From CAYYJV01 sp964486395 (GTDB lineage: Bacteria > Patescibacteriota > Minisyncoccia > Minisyncoccales > MHMH01): 29,827 bases of DNA. This document shows positions 14,227-21,790 of this stretch, in pieces (within the stretch, counting starts at the first letter, position 1; every line of letters begins with the position of its first letter). The DNA lies in assembly GCA_964486395.1 (NCBI GenBank), contig CAZALP010000003.1, forward strand, positions 1-29,827, in the 5' to 3' direction. Below the pieces are notes generated by a model. It ran no database searches, was not told the DNA's origin, and worked only from the letters and a program-made list of their open reading frames with translations. Position numbers and translations under genes: made by a program.

Positions 14227-14577
14227 TTATTGTTCAACTTTCAATCTTTTAATCATTTGAGAGCGCAACTTATTCTTGGGAAGCATTCCCCAAACCGCTC
14301 TTCTTAAAACTTCACCTGGGTTTTTGCGAAAAATCTCTCCCATGGAAACGGCTTTCAATCCTCCGGGATAGCCCGAATGGTGATAATACTTCTTGTCTGT
14401 CAGCTTCCTTCCGGTAATTTTCATCTTATCTGCATTTTTAACTTTTACAAAATCACCTTCGTCTTTGTACGGAGAAAAATTGGGTTTGTGTTTACCCCTC
14501 AATAATACTGCTATCTCGGTAGCTAATCTACCCAATACTTTGTTTGTAGCATCAATGGTGTGAGTTTGTCTCTGCAT
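14227..14577 (-). CDS. rplM: 50S ribosomal protein uL13
   Basis: L13 is an early-assembly large-subunit protein. Recognisable are HTIDATNKVLGRLATEIA, LRGKHKPNFSPYKDEGDFV, KMTGRK-like KITGRKLTDKKYYHHSGYPG and the WGMLPKNKLRSQMIKRLKV ending. At 116 residues it is about 25 short of the E. coli protein, with the C-terminal PHxAQ extension missing. It is co-directional with rpsI, its normal partner. A/T-rich repeat DNA separates it from rplQ upstream. Confidence 0.97.
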   Translation of the reverse strand: MQRQTHTIDATNKVLGRLATEIAVLLRGKHKPNFSPYKDEGDFVKVKNADKMKITGRKLTDKKYYHHSGYPGGLKAVSMGEIFRKNPGEVLRRAVWGMLPKNKLRSQMIKRLKVEQ

Positions 14578-14582
14578 GGCTT

Positions 14583-14672
14583 AATTTTAAATACCAAATG
14601 CTAAATTTTTAATGAATTTTAAATTATCAAATGTTTTAAAATCTAGTCATTGAAAATTCATTGAAAATTGAA
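14583..14672. repeat. A/T-rich repeat tract between rplQ and rplM
   Basis: The gap is made of AATTTTAAATT, TTGAAAATTCATTGAAAATTG and similar units, the same vocabulary as at 6110-6238 and 28890-29003. No gene, terminator or clear promoter is visible. Confidence 0.65.
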
Positions 14673-14674
14673 AA

Positions 14675-15025
14675 TTATTTAATCAGTTCTATTATGGCCA
14701 TCTTCGCTCCATCCGACTTTCGAGGGCCAAGCTTTCTAATCCTAGTATATCCTCCGGAGCGATCTTTGTATCTGGGACCCAATTCTTCTATAAGTTTTTT
14801 GACAATCTTCGGAGAAAAATATCGAGACAGCAATCTTCTTGAAGCTAAATCTGATTTCTTAGCCCTAGTAACAAACCTCTCGACAAAACCCGAGACTTCT
14901 TTGGCTCTAGCCTCGGTAACCTTTATTTTTTCATCCAGGATGAGTGCCGCGGCCACTGATTTCAACAGGGCTTTGCGCTGATCTCTCTTCCTACTTAATT
15001 TTCTTCCCTTTTTTCTTTTTCTCAT
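14675..15025 (-). CDS. rplQ: 50S ribosomal protein bL17
   Basis: The 116-residue L17 has the family start RKKGRKLSRKRDQRKALLKS and the basic middle KVTEARAKEVSGFVERFVT, followed by SRRLLSRYF and the C-terminal GPRKSDGAKMAIIELIK. Length is normal. Its first 35 bases overlap the end of rpoA in another frame. The conserved N-terminus begins inside that overlap, so the overlap is real and not a start-calling error. The genes are probably translationally coupled. Confidence 0.97.
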   Translation of the reverse strand: MRKRKKGRKLSRKRDQRKALLKSVAAALILDEKIKVTEARAKEVSGFVERFVTRAKKSDLASRRLLSRYFSPKIVKKLIEELGPRYKDRSGGYTRIRKLGPRKSDGAKMAIIELIK

Positions 15026-15803
15026 GTTTTTTGCCAGTTTTTTTCACTTTTTTCGCTTTCTTTACTTTTTTTACTTCTTTTTTTTCTTCCCCGTTCTCCG
15101 CAGTTTTAATAACGGAGGGCTCTTCGAAAGCTTCTTTGAACAAGGAAAAGTGGTTGATCAGAATTTCTGCAGCCTGCTTGAAAGCTTCTTCAGGAGTCAG
15201 AGTGCCGTCTGTTTCCAATTCCAGGGAAAGCCTGTCGAAATCAGTTCTCTCCCCGACCCGCATGTTTTCCACCCGGTAACTTACCTTTCTCACCGGAGTG
15301 AAAACGGCGTCCAAAGCGATGGTGCCGATTTCCAATTTTCCCTTCTTTCTTCTTTCGGCCGGCTCGTAACCCAAGCCGTTTTCAATCAAAACTTCTATGT
15401 CCAGCTCGGCTGACTTCTGGGTCAAAGTGGCAATATGGATGTCTTTGTTCGCCAGCTCAACTTGAGAAGGCAGGCGAAAGTGAGCACCCTTAACTTCTTT
15501 TGCTCCTTTAACCTGCAGCCTTGCCTTTTGGGGCTCTTCTGTATGAAGGTTGAATCTCAATTGCTTTAAATTGAGCAAAATGGAAATGACGTCCTCTTTG
15601 ACTCCGGAAAGAGTGGAAAATTCGTGTTGGACCCCTTTGATTTTAACCTGGGTTATAGCGGATCCGGGCAAAGAGGAAAGTAAAACCCTCCGCAGGGAAT
15701 TGCCCACGGTTACCCCGTAACCGGGGTAAAGGCCTTCAATGATAAAAACGGCCTGGTTGTCTTTTCTTTCAATAATTTTGGGGGAAGAGGGCAATGGAAT
15801 CAT
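14991..15803 (-). CDS. rpoA: RNA polymerase alpha subunit without a C-terminal domain
   Basis: Alpha dimerises to scaffold RNA polymerase assembly. The N-terminal domain is complete at about residues 1-228: GYGVTVGNSLRRVLLSSLPG, VKIKGVQHEFSTLSGVKED, VLIENGLGYEPAE and LSLELETDGTLTPEEAFKQA. The C-terminal DNA- and activator-binding domain (helix-hairpin-helix type) is absent. In its place residues about 238-270 are a Lys-rich tail (KKVKKAKKVKKTGKKHEKK). At 270 residues it is about 60 shorter than E. coli alpha. UP-element recognition and alpha-CTD-dependent activation are therefore unlikely, unless the basic tail binds DNA non-specifically. Its 3' end overlaps rplQ by 35 bp. Confidence 0.96.
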   Translation of the reverse strand: MIPLPSSPKIIERKDNQAVFIIEGLYPGYGVTVGNSLRRVLLSSLPGSAITQVKIKGVQHEFSTLSGVKEDVISILLNLKQLRFNLHTEEPQKARLQVKGAKEVKGAHFRLPSQVELANKDIHIATLTQKSAELDIEVLIENGLGYEPAERRKKGKLEIGTIALDAVFTPVRKVSYRVENMRVGERTDFDRLSLELETDGTLTPEEAFKQAAEILINHFSLFKEAFEEPSVIKTAENGEEKKEVKKVKKAKKVKKTGKKHEKKKKGKKIK

Positions 15804-15830
15804 ATAATTTAAAATTTTAATTATTAATTA

Positions 15831-16460
15831 TTATCGAGAATAATACTCGAAAATGGCGGACACTTCTACCGGAGGAGCGGCTTCCTCCAAAGTGGGAGTT
15901 CCCGTCACTTCGACCGTTAATTTTTCGGAATCCAGCTTTAGCCAAACAGGAGGCGTATGTTTTTTTAACAAAGTCGGGATATTTTCAAAGATTTTCTTTC
16001 GGGAAACGGCGGATTTCAAGGCAACCTTATCTCCTCTTTTGACCTGGTAGCTGGGGATATTCACGGATTTCCCATTAACCAGGAAGTGGCCGTGGGAAAC
16101 AAGCTGGCGAGCCTGATCTCTGGATTTGGCAAAGCCCGAACGGAAGACAACGTTGTCCAGTCTGCTTTCAAGCTTCTGAACCAAAACCTGAGCGGCGTCT
16201 CCCGCTCTGCCTCCTTTTTCCAAAATCTCGCCCACGTAGTTTTCCAGCTGTCTTTCCTTTAAATTATACCACTGCTTGAGTTTTTGCTTCTCCTTCAATT
16301 CTTTGCCGAATTCGGAAAGCGCCGGCGTTCTTCTTTTTTTCTTCAAGCCCGGGGGATAAGGTTTTTTAATAAAAGGGCAGCGGGGCGACAAGCATTTTTC
16401 GCCTTTGAGAAACAACTTCATTCCCGCCCTTCGACAAATTTTGCATTTTGAATCCGGCAT
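15831..16460 (-). CDS. rpsD: 30S ribosomal protein uS4
   Basis: S4 nucleates small-subunit assembly and is often the operon's autoregulator. The N-terminus has four cysteines (C6, C9, C23, C28) in a zinc-binding layout, the C+ form. The S4 RNA-binding domain follows with ESRLDNVVFRSGFAKSRDQA and RQLVSHGHFLVNGKSVNIPS. Length 209 is normal. It sits in the expected place between rpsK and rpoA. Operon control by S4 binding cannot be shown from the sequence. Confidence 0.98.
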   Translation of the reverse strand: MPDSKCKICRRAGMKLFLKGEKCLSPRCPFIKKPYPPGLKKKRRTPALSEFGKELKEKQKLKQWYNLKERQLENYVGEILEKGGRAGDAAQVLVQKLESRLDNVVFRSGFAKSRDQARQLVSHGHFLVNGKSVNIPSYQVKRGDKVALKSAVSRKKIFENIPTLLKKHTPPVWLKLDSEKLTVEVTGTPTLEEAAPPVEVSAIFEYYSR

Positions 16461-16484
16461 GGAATTTGATTAAGAAAGTAAAAA

Positions 16485-16937
16485 TTATACTCTTCTGGCC
16501 TTGGGGGGTCGAGGCCCATCGTGGGGCACCGGGGTTAAATCAGTAATGGAAATTATGTCAAAGTTTTTGGCGGCCAAAGACCTAATAGCCGAATCTCTTC
16601 CCCCCCCGACTCCTTTGACGAAAACGGCGATTTTTTGAATTCCCAATTTTTTAATAATCTGCGAAACAGCGTCAGCCACCTTGGAAGCTGCAAAAGGGGT
16701 GGCCTTCTTGGTTCCTTTAAAGCCGATGCTTCCTGCCGAAGCCCAATAAATGGTTTTTCCCTCAGGATCAGTCAAAGTGATGATAGTGTTGTTGTAAGTG
16801 GAGGAAATATAAACTCTCCCCTCTCTGATTTTCTCTGAGAGGGCCACTTTTACGTCTTTTTGCACCGCCTTCTCGATTCCTTCTCTCTCTTTTATCAGTT
16901 CTTCTTCAGTTTGTTGGATGATTCTCTTTTTACCCAT
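16485..16937 (-). CDS. rpsK: 30S ribosomal protein uS11
   Basis: S11 lines the mRNA exit platform. The family core is clear: GRVYISSTYNNTIITLTDPEG, SAGSIGFKGTKKATPFAA, VKGVGGGRDSAIRSLA and the terminal DLTPVPHDGPRPPKARRV. At 150 residues it has about 20 extra at the N-terminus, a charged predicted helix (QQTEEELIKEREGIEKAVQK) not found in E. coli S11. An 80-bp spacer with several foldbacks separates it from rpsM, unusually wide for this operon. Confidence 0.97.
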   Translation of the reverse strand: MGKKRIIQQTEEELIKEREGIEKAVQKDVKVALSEKIREGRVYISSTYNNTIITLTDPEGKTIYWASAGSIGFKGTKKATPFAASKVADAVSQIIKKLGIQKIAVFVKGVGGGRDSAIRSLAAKNFDIISITDLTPVPHDGPRPPKARRV

Positions 16938-17018
16938 TGCTATTTCGAGGGGAGGCCGCCCCGACGTTACGTCTGGGCTCCTTAAAAACCCTCGGTTTTT
17001 AATATTTTCCTAATAATT
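16938..17018 (-). promoter_or_regulatory. Structured spacer between rpsM and rpsK
   Basis: The minus-strand spacer contains a perfect hairpin TTAAAAACC/GGTTTTTAA with a three-base loop (16982-17002), then GACGT-A-ACGTC, then a GGGG/CCCC stem, close to the rpsK start. It may be an attenuator-like or autoregulatory structure, or an RNA-processing site. It is not a classical terminator, since the G+C-poor stem is followed by AAGGAG and not by U. Confidence 0.4.
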
Positions 17019-17408
17019 TTAGGTGGGTTCGGGAGGAGGTTTTTTGCCAGAACCCACGGTTTTTCTGACATTACCTCTGACCGTTCTGGTATTGGTCCTG
17101 GTCCTCTGGCCTCTGACGGGCAATCCCTTTATGTGACGCAAGCCCCGCCAGCTCCCTATGTCTTTTAACCTTTTAATCGACATCATTTTCTGCCGCCTGA
17201 GATCTCCTTCGATCTTGTATTTCTTTTCGATGGTTTCCCTTAATCTGTTTACTTCGTCCGGGGTCAGCTTGGAGGCGCGGGTATGGGGATCAATCTTGGT
17301 CTCCGCCAAAATTTCCCTACTTAAAGACCGACCTATACCGTAAATATAGGTCAAGGCGGTTTCTATTTGCTTTTGTTCGGGAATATTTACTCCCGCAATT
17401 CTAGGCAT
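17019..17408 (-). CDS. rpsM: 30S ribosomal protein uS13
   Basis: S13 forms part of the head and contacts L5 and the P-site tRNA. The start MPRIAGVNIPEQKQIETALTYIYGIG, the helical middle and the basic SWRGLRHIKGLPVRGQRTRTNTRT motif are standard. The C-terminus ends TVGSGKKPPPEPT, more proline-rich and acidic than usual. Length 129. It follows rpmJ on the minus strand, as in the canonical alpha operon. Confidence 0.97.
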   Translation of the reverse strand: MPRIAGVNIPEQKQIETALTYIYGIGRSLSREILAETKIDPHTRASKLTPDEVNRLRETIEKKYKIEGDLRRQKMMSIKRLKDIGSWRGLRHIKGLPVRGQRTRTNTRTVRGNVRKTVGSGKKPPPEPT

Positions 17409-17450
17409 ATCGTTTAGTTAATTAGCCACTAACCCTAACCCATCTAATAG

Positions 17451-17564
17451 CTAGCCTTGACGCTGTTTGTGTTTGGGGTTTGTGCAAATAACATAAACTC
17501 GTCCCTTCCTCCGGACGATCTTACAATTTTTGCAAATTTTTTTTACGGATGGTCTAACCTTCAT
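17451..17564 (-). CDS. rpmJ: 50S ribosomal protein bL36
   Basis: This 37-residue protein begins MKVRPSVKKICKNCKIVRRK and ends PKHKQRQG. The zinc-ribbon ligands C11, C14, C27 and H32 are all present, so it is the zinc-binding (C+) form. The ATG overlaps the infA stop codon (ATGA), giving tight coupling. Order infA-rpmJ-rpsM is canonical. Confidence 0.96.
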   Translation of the reverse strand: MKVRPSVKKICKNCKIVRRKGRVYVICTNPKHKQRQG

Positions 17565-17773
17565 TTGCCTCGGTAAATTATCCTTCCGCGCTTCTCATCG
17601 TAAGGGCTCATTTCCACGGTTACTCTGTCTCCCGGCAATATTTTTATTCTAAACATTCTCATCTTTCCTGCAAGATGGCAGAAAACTTCCCCGCCATCAT
17701 CCAAACGCACCTTAAAATGAGTGCTAGGAAGAGCTTCAATTACAATTCCTGTTTTCTTCAAAACGTTTTTCAT
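17561..17773 (-). CDS. infA: Translation initiation factor IF-1
   Basis: IF-1 occupies the A site of the 30S subunit during initiation. The 70-residue OB-fold has GIVIEALPSTHFKVRLDDG, VFCHLAGKMRMFRIKILPGD and VTVEMSPYDEKRGRIIYRGK. The start ATG 17773 is preferred over an in-frame upstream start at 17800, because MKNVLKKTG matches the family start. The stop overlaps rpmJ. It lies five bases from the upstream membrane-protein gene, so it is probably on the same transcript. Confidence 0.97.
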   Translation of the reverse strand: MKNVLKKTGIVIEALPSTHFKVRLDDGGEVFCHLAGKMRMFRIKILPGDRVTVEMSPYDEKRGRIIYRGK

Positions 17774-17777
17774 AATA

Positions 17778-18965
17778 TCAAATAATAAGATTGATGTCAA
17801 TCCTTTTTTTTGACTCAGGCGCCCTAGTCACCCAAAAAGGCCAAAAACGCACCTTGGCCCTTTCTATCTTAGGGAAATCCGCAAAACTCTCTTTTATCTG
17901 CTCAAGTTTCTTCCCCCTGACCTGCTCCTTGAGGGTGGCTGAGTCGATGCTTGAATAAATATTGACTGTAATTTTCAAATCCACCGCAATTTTTCCTTCA
18001 TCCAAGTTCACCTCGGGGGTAGAATATTCCAATTCCAGAGACGACTCCTGAATCTCTTTTCCTTCGGACAGCTGAGAAAGAACATATTCTTTGGCGAATT
18101 CTTCCAATTTTGACTTCTTGAGGACCAAAGACTTGGTCTGAGCCTTAACCTTATAGGAAAACCTATCTATCTGCTGGCCGGGTTTTGCCGGGGAGCCCTC
18201 CTCAACTATTTTTTGCCAAGTCCCCCCTTCTGCAGACACATACCCTCCTGAAGAAATCAAGTTTTCCATGGATTCTTGGCTCTTTTTGAAAGCTTCCTGG
18301 GTCAAAACTTCCTTGGCTCTGCTCAAATCATCGGCAGTAACTATGGGAACCTTGACTATTTCCCCTCCCGTCATGGGAGAAGTCGATTCTCCGTAAACGG
18401 CGGTGTATCTGGGGCTTCCCTTCAATCCCGGTACGGAAAAAGTGCAGGGAGGGATATTATATTCCTCGCCGGCGGCAAAAGCCACCACTTCCACCTCTTT
18501 CTTGCCTCCGGCGGGAATAACCACCCTTTCTTTGGTTTTAAACTCCAGCAGCTTGTCGCCCTCGAAACACCAAAACCTAGTGGTGGCCACCAAAATTTGG
18601 TCTAAATGGTAATTATTGTAAACTGTGATCTTTCCTTCCGCTTTTCTTTTTTTCTCCTGCGACCCGGTAGCCACAAACTCCCTGGATACGGTTTCCTCTG
18701 ATAAAAGCTCAATTCCCGAAAACTCTGCCGCGGTTTCAAAGGTGGTGGACTTCATTTTAGGCCAAATATCAATTTCCGCTTTGGGCTCGATTAAAAAATA
18801 TCCCAGAGAAAAAAGCAAAACCGCTCCTGAAAATATTGAAATAAGCAAAACTTTGTTTTTCCTGCCGATTTTGGGCTTTTTAGGCGACTTAAAGTAAAGA
18901 GGGGCTAAGTTAATTTTAGCCTTCCTTTTTTCCGGAGGAATAATGTCAATGCTCTTTTTGGGCAT
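17778..18965 (-). CDS. Single-pass membrane protein, baseplate-J-like beta domain (hypothetical)
   Basis: This 395-residue protein has a short cytoplasmic N-terminus (MPKKSIDIIPPEKRK and then basic residues), one membrane span at about residues 38-58 and a large outer domain. That domain starts with AEGKITVYNNY, followed by KERVVIPAGGKKEVEVVA and GEEYNIPPCTFSVPGLKGSP. This pattern resembles the beta-rich domain of Baseplate-J type proteins. A second alpha/beta part runs from about 205 to 395 (DDLSRAKEVLTQEAFKKS). Its start overlaps the actin-like gene by 20 bp, so the two probably act together, as PilM and a PilN-like partner do. That functional link is inference. The family match is from memory of the motif. 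Confidence 0.65.
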   Translation of the reverse strand: MPKKSIDIIPPEKRKAKINLAPLYFKSPKKPKIGRKNKVLLISIFSGAVLLFSLGYFLIEPKAEIDIWPKMKSTTFETAAEFSGIELLSEETVSREFVATGSQEKKRKAEGKITVYNNYHLDQILVATTRFWCFEGDKLLEFKTKERVVIPAGGKKEVEVVAFAAGEEYNIPPCTFSVPGLKGSPRYTAVYGESTSPMTGGEIVKVPIVTADDLSRAKEVLTQEAFKKSQESMENLISSGGYVSAEGGTWQKIVEEGSPAKPGQQIDRFSYKVKAQTKSLVLKKSKLEEFAKEYVLSQLSEGKEIQESSLELEYSTPEVNLDEGKIAVDLKITVNIYSSIDSATLKEQVRGKKLEQIKESFADFPKIERAKVRFWPFWVTRAPESKKRIDINLII

Positions 18966-19947
18966 TTGAAAGCAAAATTAAATTAATTTCTTGGGGATTT
19001 TTTAAAATTTCTAAAGAATATTCTTCTTCCAAAACCTCCGAGATTTCGGGCAGCTGGCTGGCTCCTCCAAAAGGGAAAAATTTCTGAGGCAGCAGACCCT
19101 TAAAATTGCTCAATTTCGATCTCAAGTTGTCGTACCATTCCTGCGCCACGTCTGCAAAAATTTCATTCATCTTTGTCCTGGAAGATTCTTCCATAGCTCC
19201 CAAAGAATATCTCTCCTTGAGAATCCTGGCTCTTTCTTCTGATAAGCCCAGAGTTTCGGAAAGAGCTTTGGAAAAATCCCTGCCGCCCATTGGAAAATCA
19301 AAAATCTCTTGCAGCTCTCCGCCTTTTACCACGAATATCTGGGTCAGCTCTCCCCCTACGTCGAGAAAAACGCCGTCCCTTTTGTCAAAAACCGCGGTCA
19401 AACTTTGAGCAGGATGAACTATTTTTAAGATTTTCACTCCTAATTTTCGGAAAATTGTCCGATATTTATTCAAATCCTCTTTGGCAGAAAACACAGAAAG
19501 AATCACGGCTTCCGCTTTCCTGCCTTCGTATCCCTTAAAGAAAGGGACCCGATAGCCGTCGATCTTCTGTTCAAGAAACAGCTGATCCAAAAATTCCAAC
19601 TCCTGGGGAAGAATGCCGGATTCCCGAAAAAAGGCTTTGGAAACTTCCTTTTGATTATGCTTTAAAATTTCCCTTTCTATATCTCCTCTGAAATTTTTAA
19701 TCTCCAGAGAATAAGAAGAAATTCTGGCCCTCAAGACATTCGGGGGCAAAGCCAGCAAGGAGGGTTTTCTCTCAGCTTTTAAATCTTTTATTGCTCCGAA
19801 AAGAGCTTTCCCCACCACGTCTCGCTCAAAATCCCTGCTGTCGAACACTCCAAACCTGTCATAATACCGAAAGACCGTTTTCCCGGAAAAACCGGCTTTG
19901 ACGGCTTCCGTGCCGATATCTAAAACAAGAAAATCTTTATCCCCCAT
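18946..19947 (-). CDS. FtsA/PilM-like actin-fold protein
   Basis: This 333-residue protein has the actin-fold motifs. Phosphate-1 is FLVLDIGTEAVKAGFSG at residues 5-21, phosphate-2 is GVFLDVGGELTQIFVVKGG at about 192-210, and the adenosine-type motif is FPFGGASQLPEI near 292-303. The FtsA/PilM-type body contains REILKHNQKEVSKAF and FPMGGRDFSKALSETLGLSEE. In FtsA and PilM this fold ties a cytoplasmic filament or ring to a membrane partner. The next gene encodes a single-span membrane protein overlapping by 20 bp, which fits. It lies just downstream of alaS. No other pilus genes or ftsZ are in the window, so the choice between a pilus and a division role is open. Confidence 0.75.
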   Translation of the reverse strand: MGDKDFLVLDIGTEAVKAGFSGKTVFRYYDRFGVFDSRDFERDVVGKALFGAIKDLKAERKPSLLALPPNVLRARISSYSLEIKNFRGDIEREILKHNQKEVSKAFFRESGILPQELEFLDQLFLEQKIDGYRVPFFKGYEGRKAEAVILSVFSAKEDLNKYRTIFRKLGVKILKIVHPAQSLTAVFDKRDGVFLDVGGELTQIFVVKGGELQEIFDFPMGGRDFSKALSETLGLSEERARILKERYSLGAMEESSRTKMNEIFADVAQEWYDNLRSKLSNFKGLLPQKFFPFGGASQLPEISEVLEEEYSLEILKNPQEINLILLSNAQKEH

Positions 19948-19972
19948 GGTTTTATTATATCACCATATATCC

Positions 19973-21724
19973 CTATTCCAAAATTGCTCTAATGCGGCGG
20001 ACTCCGGCGCCCGAAGATTCTTCCTTGACTATTTTAAAATGTCCCAATTCTACGGTGTTCTCCACGTGAGGGCCGGCGCATATCTCTTTAGAAAAATCCC
20101 CTATCGAATAAACAGAAACCTTGCCGGGATATTTTTCCTTGAAAAAAGACAAAGCTCCCTTCTTTAAAGCTTCCTCGTAAGACATGTCTTCTTTTCTAAC
20201 TTCCAGGCTTTCCTGGATTTTTCGGTTAACCAAATCTTCCACTTCCTTGAGTTCTTGGTCTGTCATTTTCTGGGGATGAGTAAAATCAAACCTCAATCTC
20301 TGGGGCGTAATGTCAGACCCCCTCTGCCGGACATGATTTCCCAAAATCTGACGCAAAGCCGCGTGCAGAAGATGGGTGGCCGTGTGCAGCCTGGCCGATT
20401 CGTAGCTGGCTTCCCGGCCCACGCCTCCGAATTTCTTTTCGGCCCCTGCCCGAGAAATTTCCTTGTGGCGGGAAAAAGACTCCTCGAATCCCTCTTTATC
20501 CACCTCCAACCCCCTCTCTTTTGCCAATTCTTCTGTCAGCTCCAGGGGAAAACCGTAGGTATCAAAAAGATGAAAAGCATCAGCGCCGGAAATATCTCCC
20601 AAAGAAGCTATTTTTTTAAACTGCTTGAGCCCTCTTTCTAGGGTTTTTCTAAATTTTTCTTCTTCTTTCTGAATCACAGTCAGAATATCGGTCTCCCGGG
20701 ATTTCACTTCCGGATACTGCTTTCCGTATATGCCAATTACCTTCTTTGCCAGGGGAATCAAAAAATTCTGAGGAAATCCCAGCAACTCTCCAAACCTGAT
20801 GGCTCTTCTCAAAACCCTTCTTAAAATATAACCTTGCTCAACATTGGAAGGGGTGCTGCCTTCTGCTATCAAAAAAACCGAAGCTTTCACATGGTCGGCA
20901 ATAATCCGGTAGGGCTTAGGGTTTTGGGAATAGGGTTCCTGGGATTCATTCTCAATTTTCTTAATAATCGGCTCGAACAAATCCGTTTCGAAAACCGATA
21001 ATTTCTCCTGGGAAACCATAGCCAGTCTTTCCAACCCCATTCCCGTATCCACGCCCTTTTTTTTCAACAGGGTGAGATTTTTGTCCTCCGACTGGTTGTA
21101 TTCGTTGAAAACCAAATTCCAAATTTCCACAAACCTGCCGCATTGGCAGTTGGGAAGGCATTTTTTCTTTTTCTGGCAGGGCTTTTGGGTTAAATCGTAA
21201 TGTATTTCCGTAGTGGGACCGCAGGGACCTGATTTCCCGGTCGGACCCCAAAAATTATCCTCCTTGCCGAAACCGTGGATTCTCTCTTCTTTTATGCCCA
21301 GCTTTTGCCAAATTTGCTTTGACTCTTTGTCTTCTGGCACTTCCTTGCTGCCTTTAAAATAGGTAAACCACAAATTTTCGGGAGGAATCTTGTAGATTTT
21401 GGTCAAAAGCTCTAAAGACATTTTCATGGCCTCTTCCTTAAAATAGTCTCCGAAGCTGAAATTTCCCAGCATTTCCAGAAAAGTTAGATGGACGGCGTCT
21501 CCCACTTCCTCAATGTCGGAAGTCCTGAAGCATTTCTGGCAAGAAACAACCTTGTTTCCGTAAGGAGACTCTTTGCCCGTGTAATACTCCTTAAACTGCT
21601 GCATTCCCGCCGAAGTGAAAAGCACCGAGGGGTCCACAGGCAACAACGAAGAAGAAGGCACAATTTTGTGTCCTTTTTTTTCAAAAAATCTTAAAAAATC
21701 CTGCCTTAATTTTTCAGACGTCAT
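19973..21724 (-). CDS. alaS: Alanyl-tRNA synthetase, without the C-Ala domain
   Basis: This enzyme charges tRNA(Ala). The catalytic domain starts RQDFLRFFEKKGHKIVPSSS, with LFTSAGMQQFKEYYTG, a CxxC pair (SCQKCFRTSD) and LEMLGNFSFGDYF. Residues 183-195 (C183, C189, C193, C195) add a cysteine cluster before GRFVEIWNLVFNEYN. The editing domain holds the zinc ligands H447 and H451 (HTATH) and C549 and H553 (CAGPH), so deacylation of mischarged tRNA is probably kept. At 583 residues it ends with GAGVRRIRAILE and lacks the about 290-residue C-Ala domain that bridges the two active centres. It is immediately downstream of the HAD cassette terminator. Confidence 0.96.
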   Translation of the reverse strand: MTSEKLRQDFLRFFEKKGHKIVPSSSLLPVDPSVLFTSAGMQQFKEYYTGKESPYGNKVVSCQKCFRTSDIEEVGDAVHLTFLEMLGNFSFGDYFKEEAMKMSLELLTKIYKIPPENLWFTYFKGSKEVPEDKESKQIWQKLGIKEERIHGFGKEDNFWGPTGKSGPCGPTTEIHYDLTQKPCQKKKKCLPNCQCGRFVEIWNLVFNEYNQSEDKNLTLLKKKGVDTGMGLERLAMVSQEKLSVFETDLFEPIIKKIENESQEPYSQNPKPYRIIADHVKASVFLIAEGSTPSNVEQGYILRRVLRRAIRFGELLGFPQNFLIPLAKKVIGIYGKQYPEVKSRETDILTVIQKEEEKFRKTLERGLKQFKKIASLGDISGADAFHLFDTYGFPLELTEELAKERGLEVDKEGFEESFSRHKEISRAGAEKKFGGVGREASYESARLHTATHLLHAALRQILGNHVRQRGSDITPQRLRFDFTHPQKMTDQELKEVEDLVNRKIQESLEVRKEDMSYEEALKKGALSFFKEKYPGKVSVYSIGDFSKEICAGPHVENTVELGHFKIVKEESSGAGVRRIRAILE

Positions 21725-21743
21725 ATTCGTAATTCAATAATAT

Positions 21744-21775
21744 CAAAACCCCTTACTTTTTGCAAAGCAAGGGGT
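21744..21775 (-). terminator. Intrinsic terminator of the ParB-fold/HAD operon
   Basis: A 12-bp stem ACCCCTTGCTTT/AAAGTAAGGGGT (one G-T pair) closes a GCAA tetraloop. TTTTGAT overlaps and follows the last base of the stem. It starts 16 bases after the HAD stop codon. The GNRA loop and long stem make it one of the two clearest terminators in the window. It also separates the cassette from alaS. Confidence 0.9.
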
Positions 21776-21790
21776 GTGGGAATAGTGGGT

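Noticed and set aside
14944..15413. Plus-strand frames rich in Phe/Ser opposite rpoA and rplQ
   Set aside because: They are the antisense reading of the Lys-rich rpoA tail, and the composition is fully explained by that.
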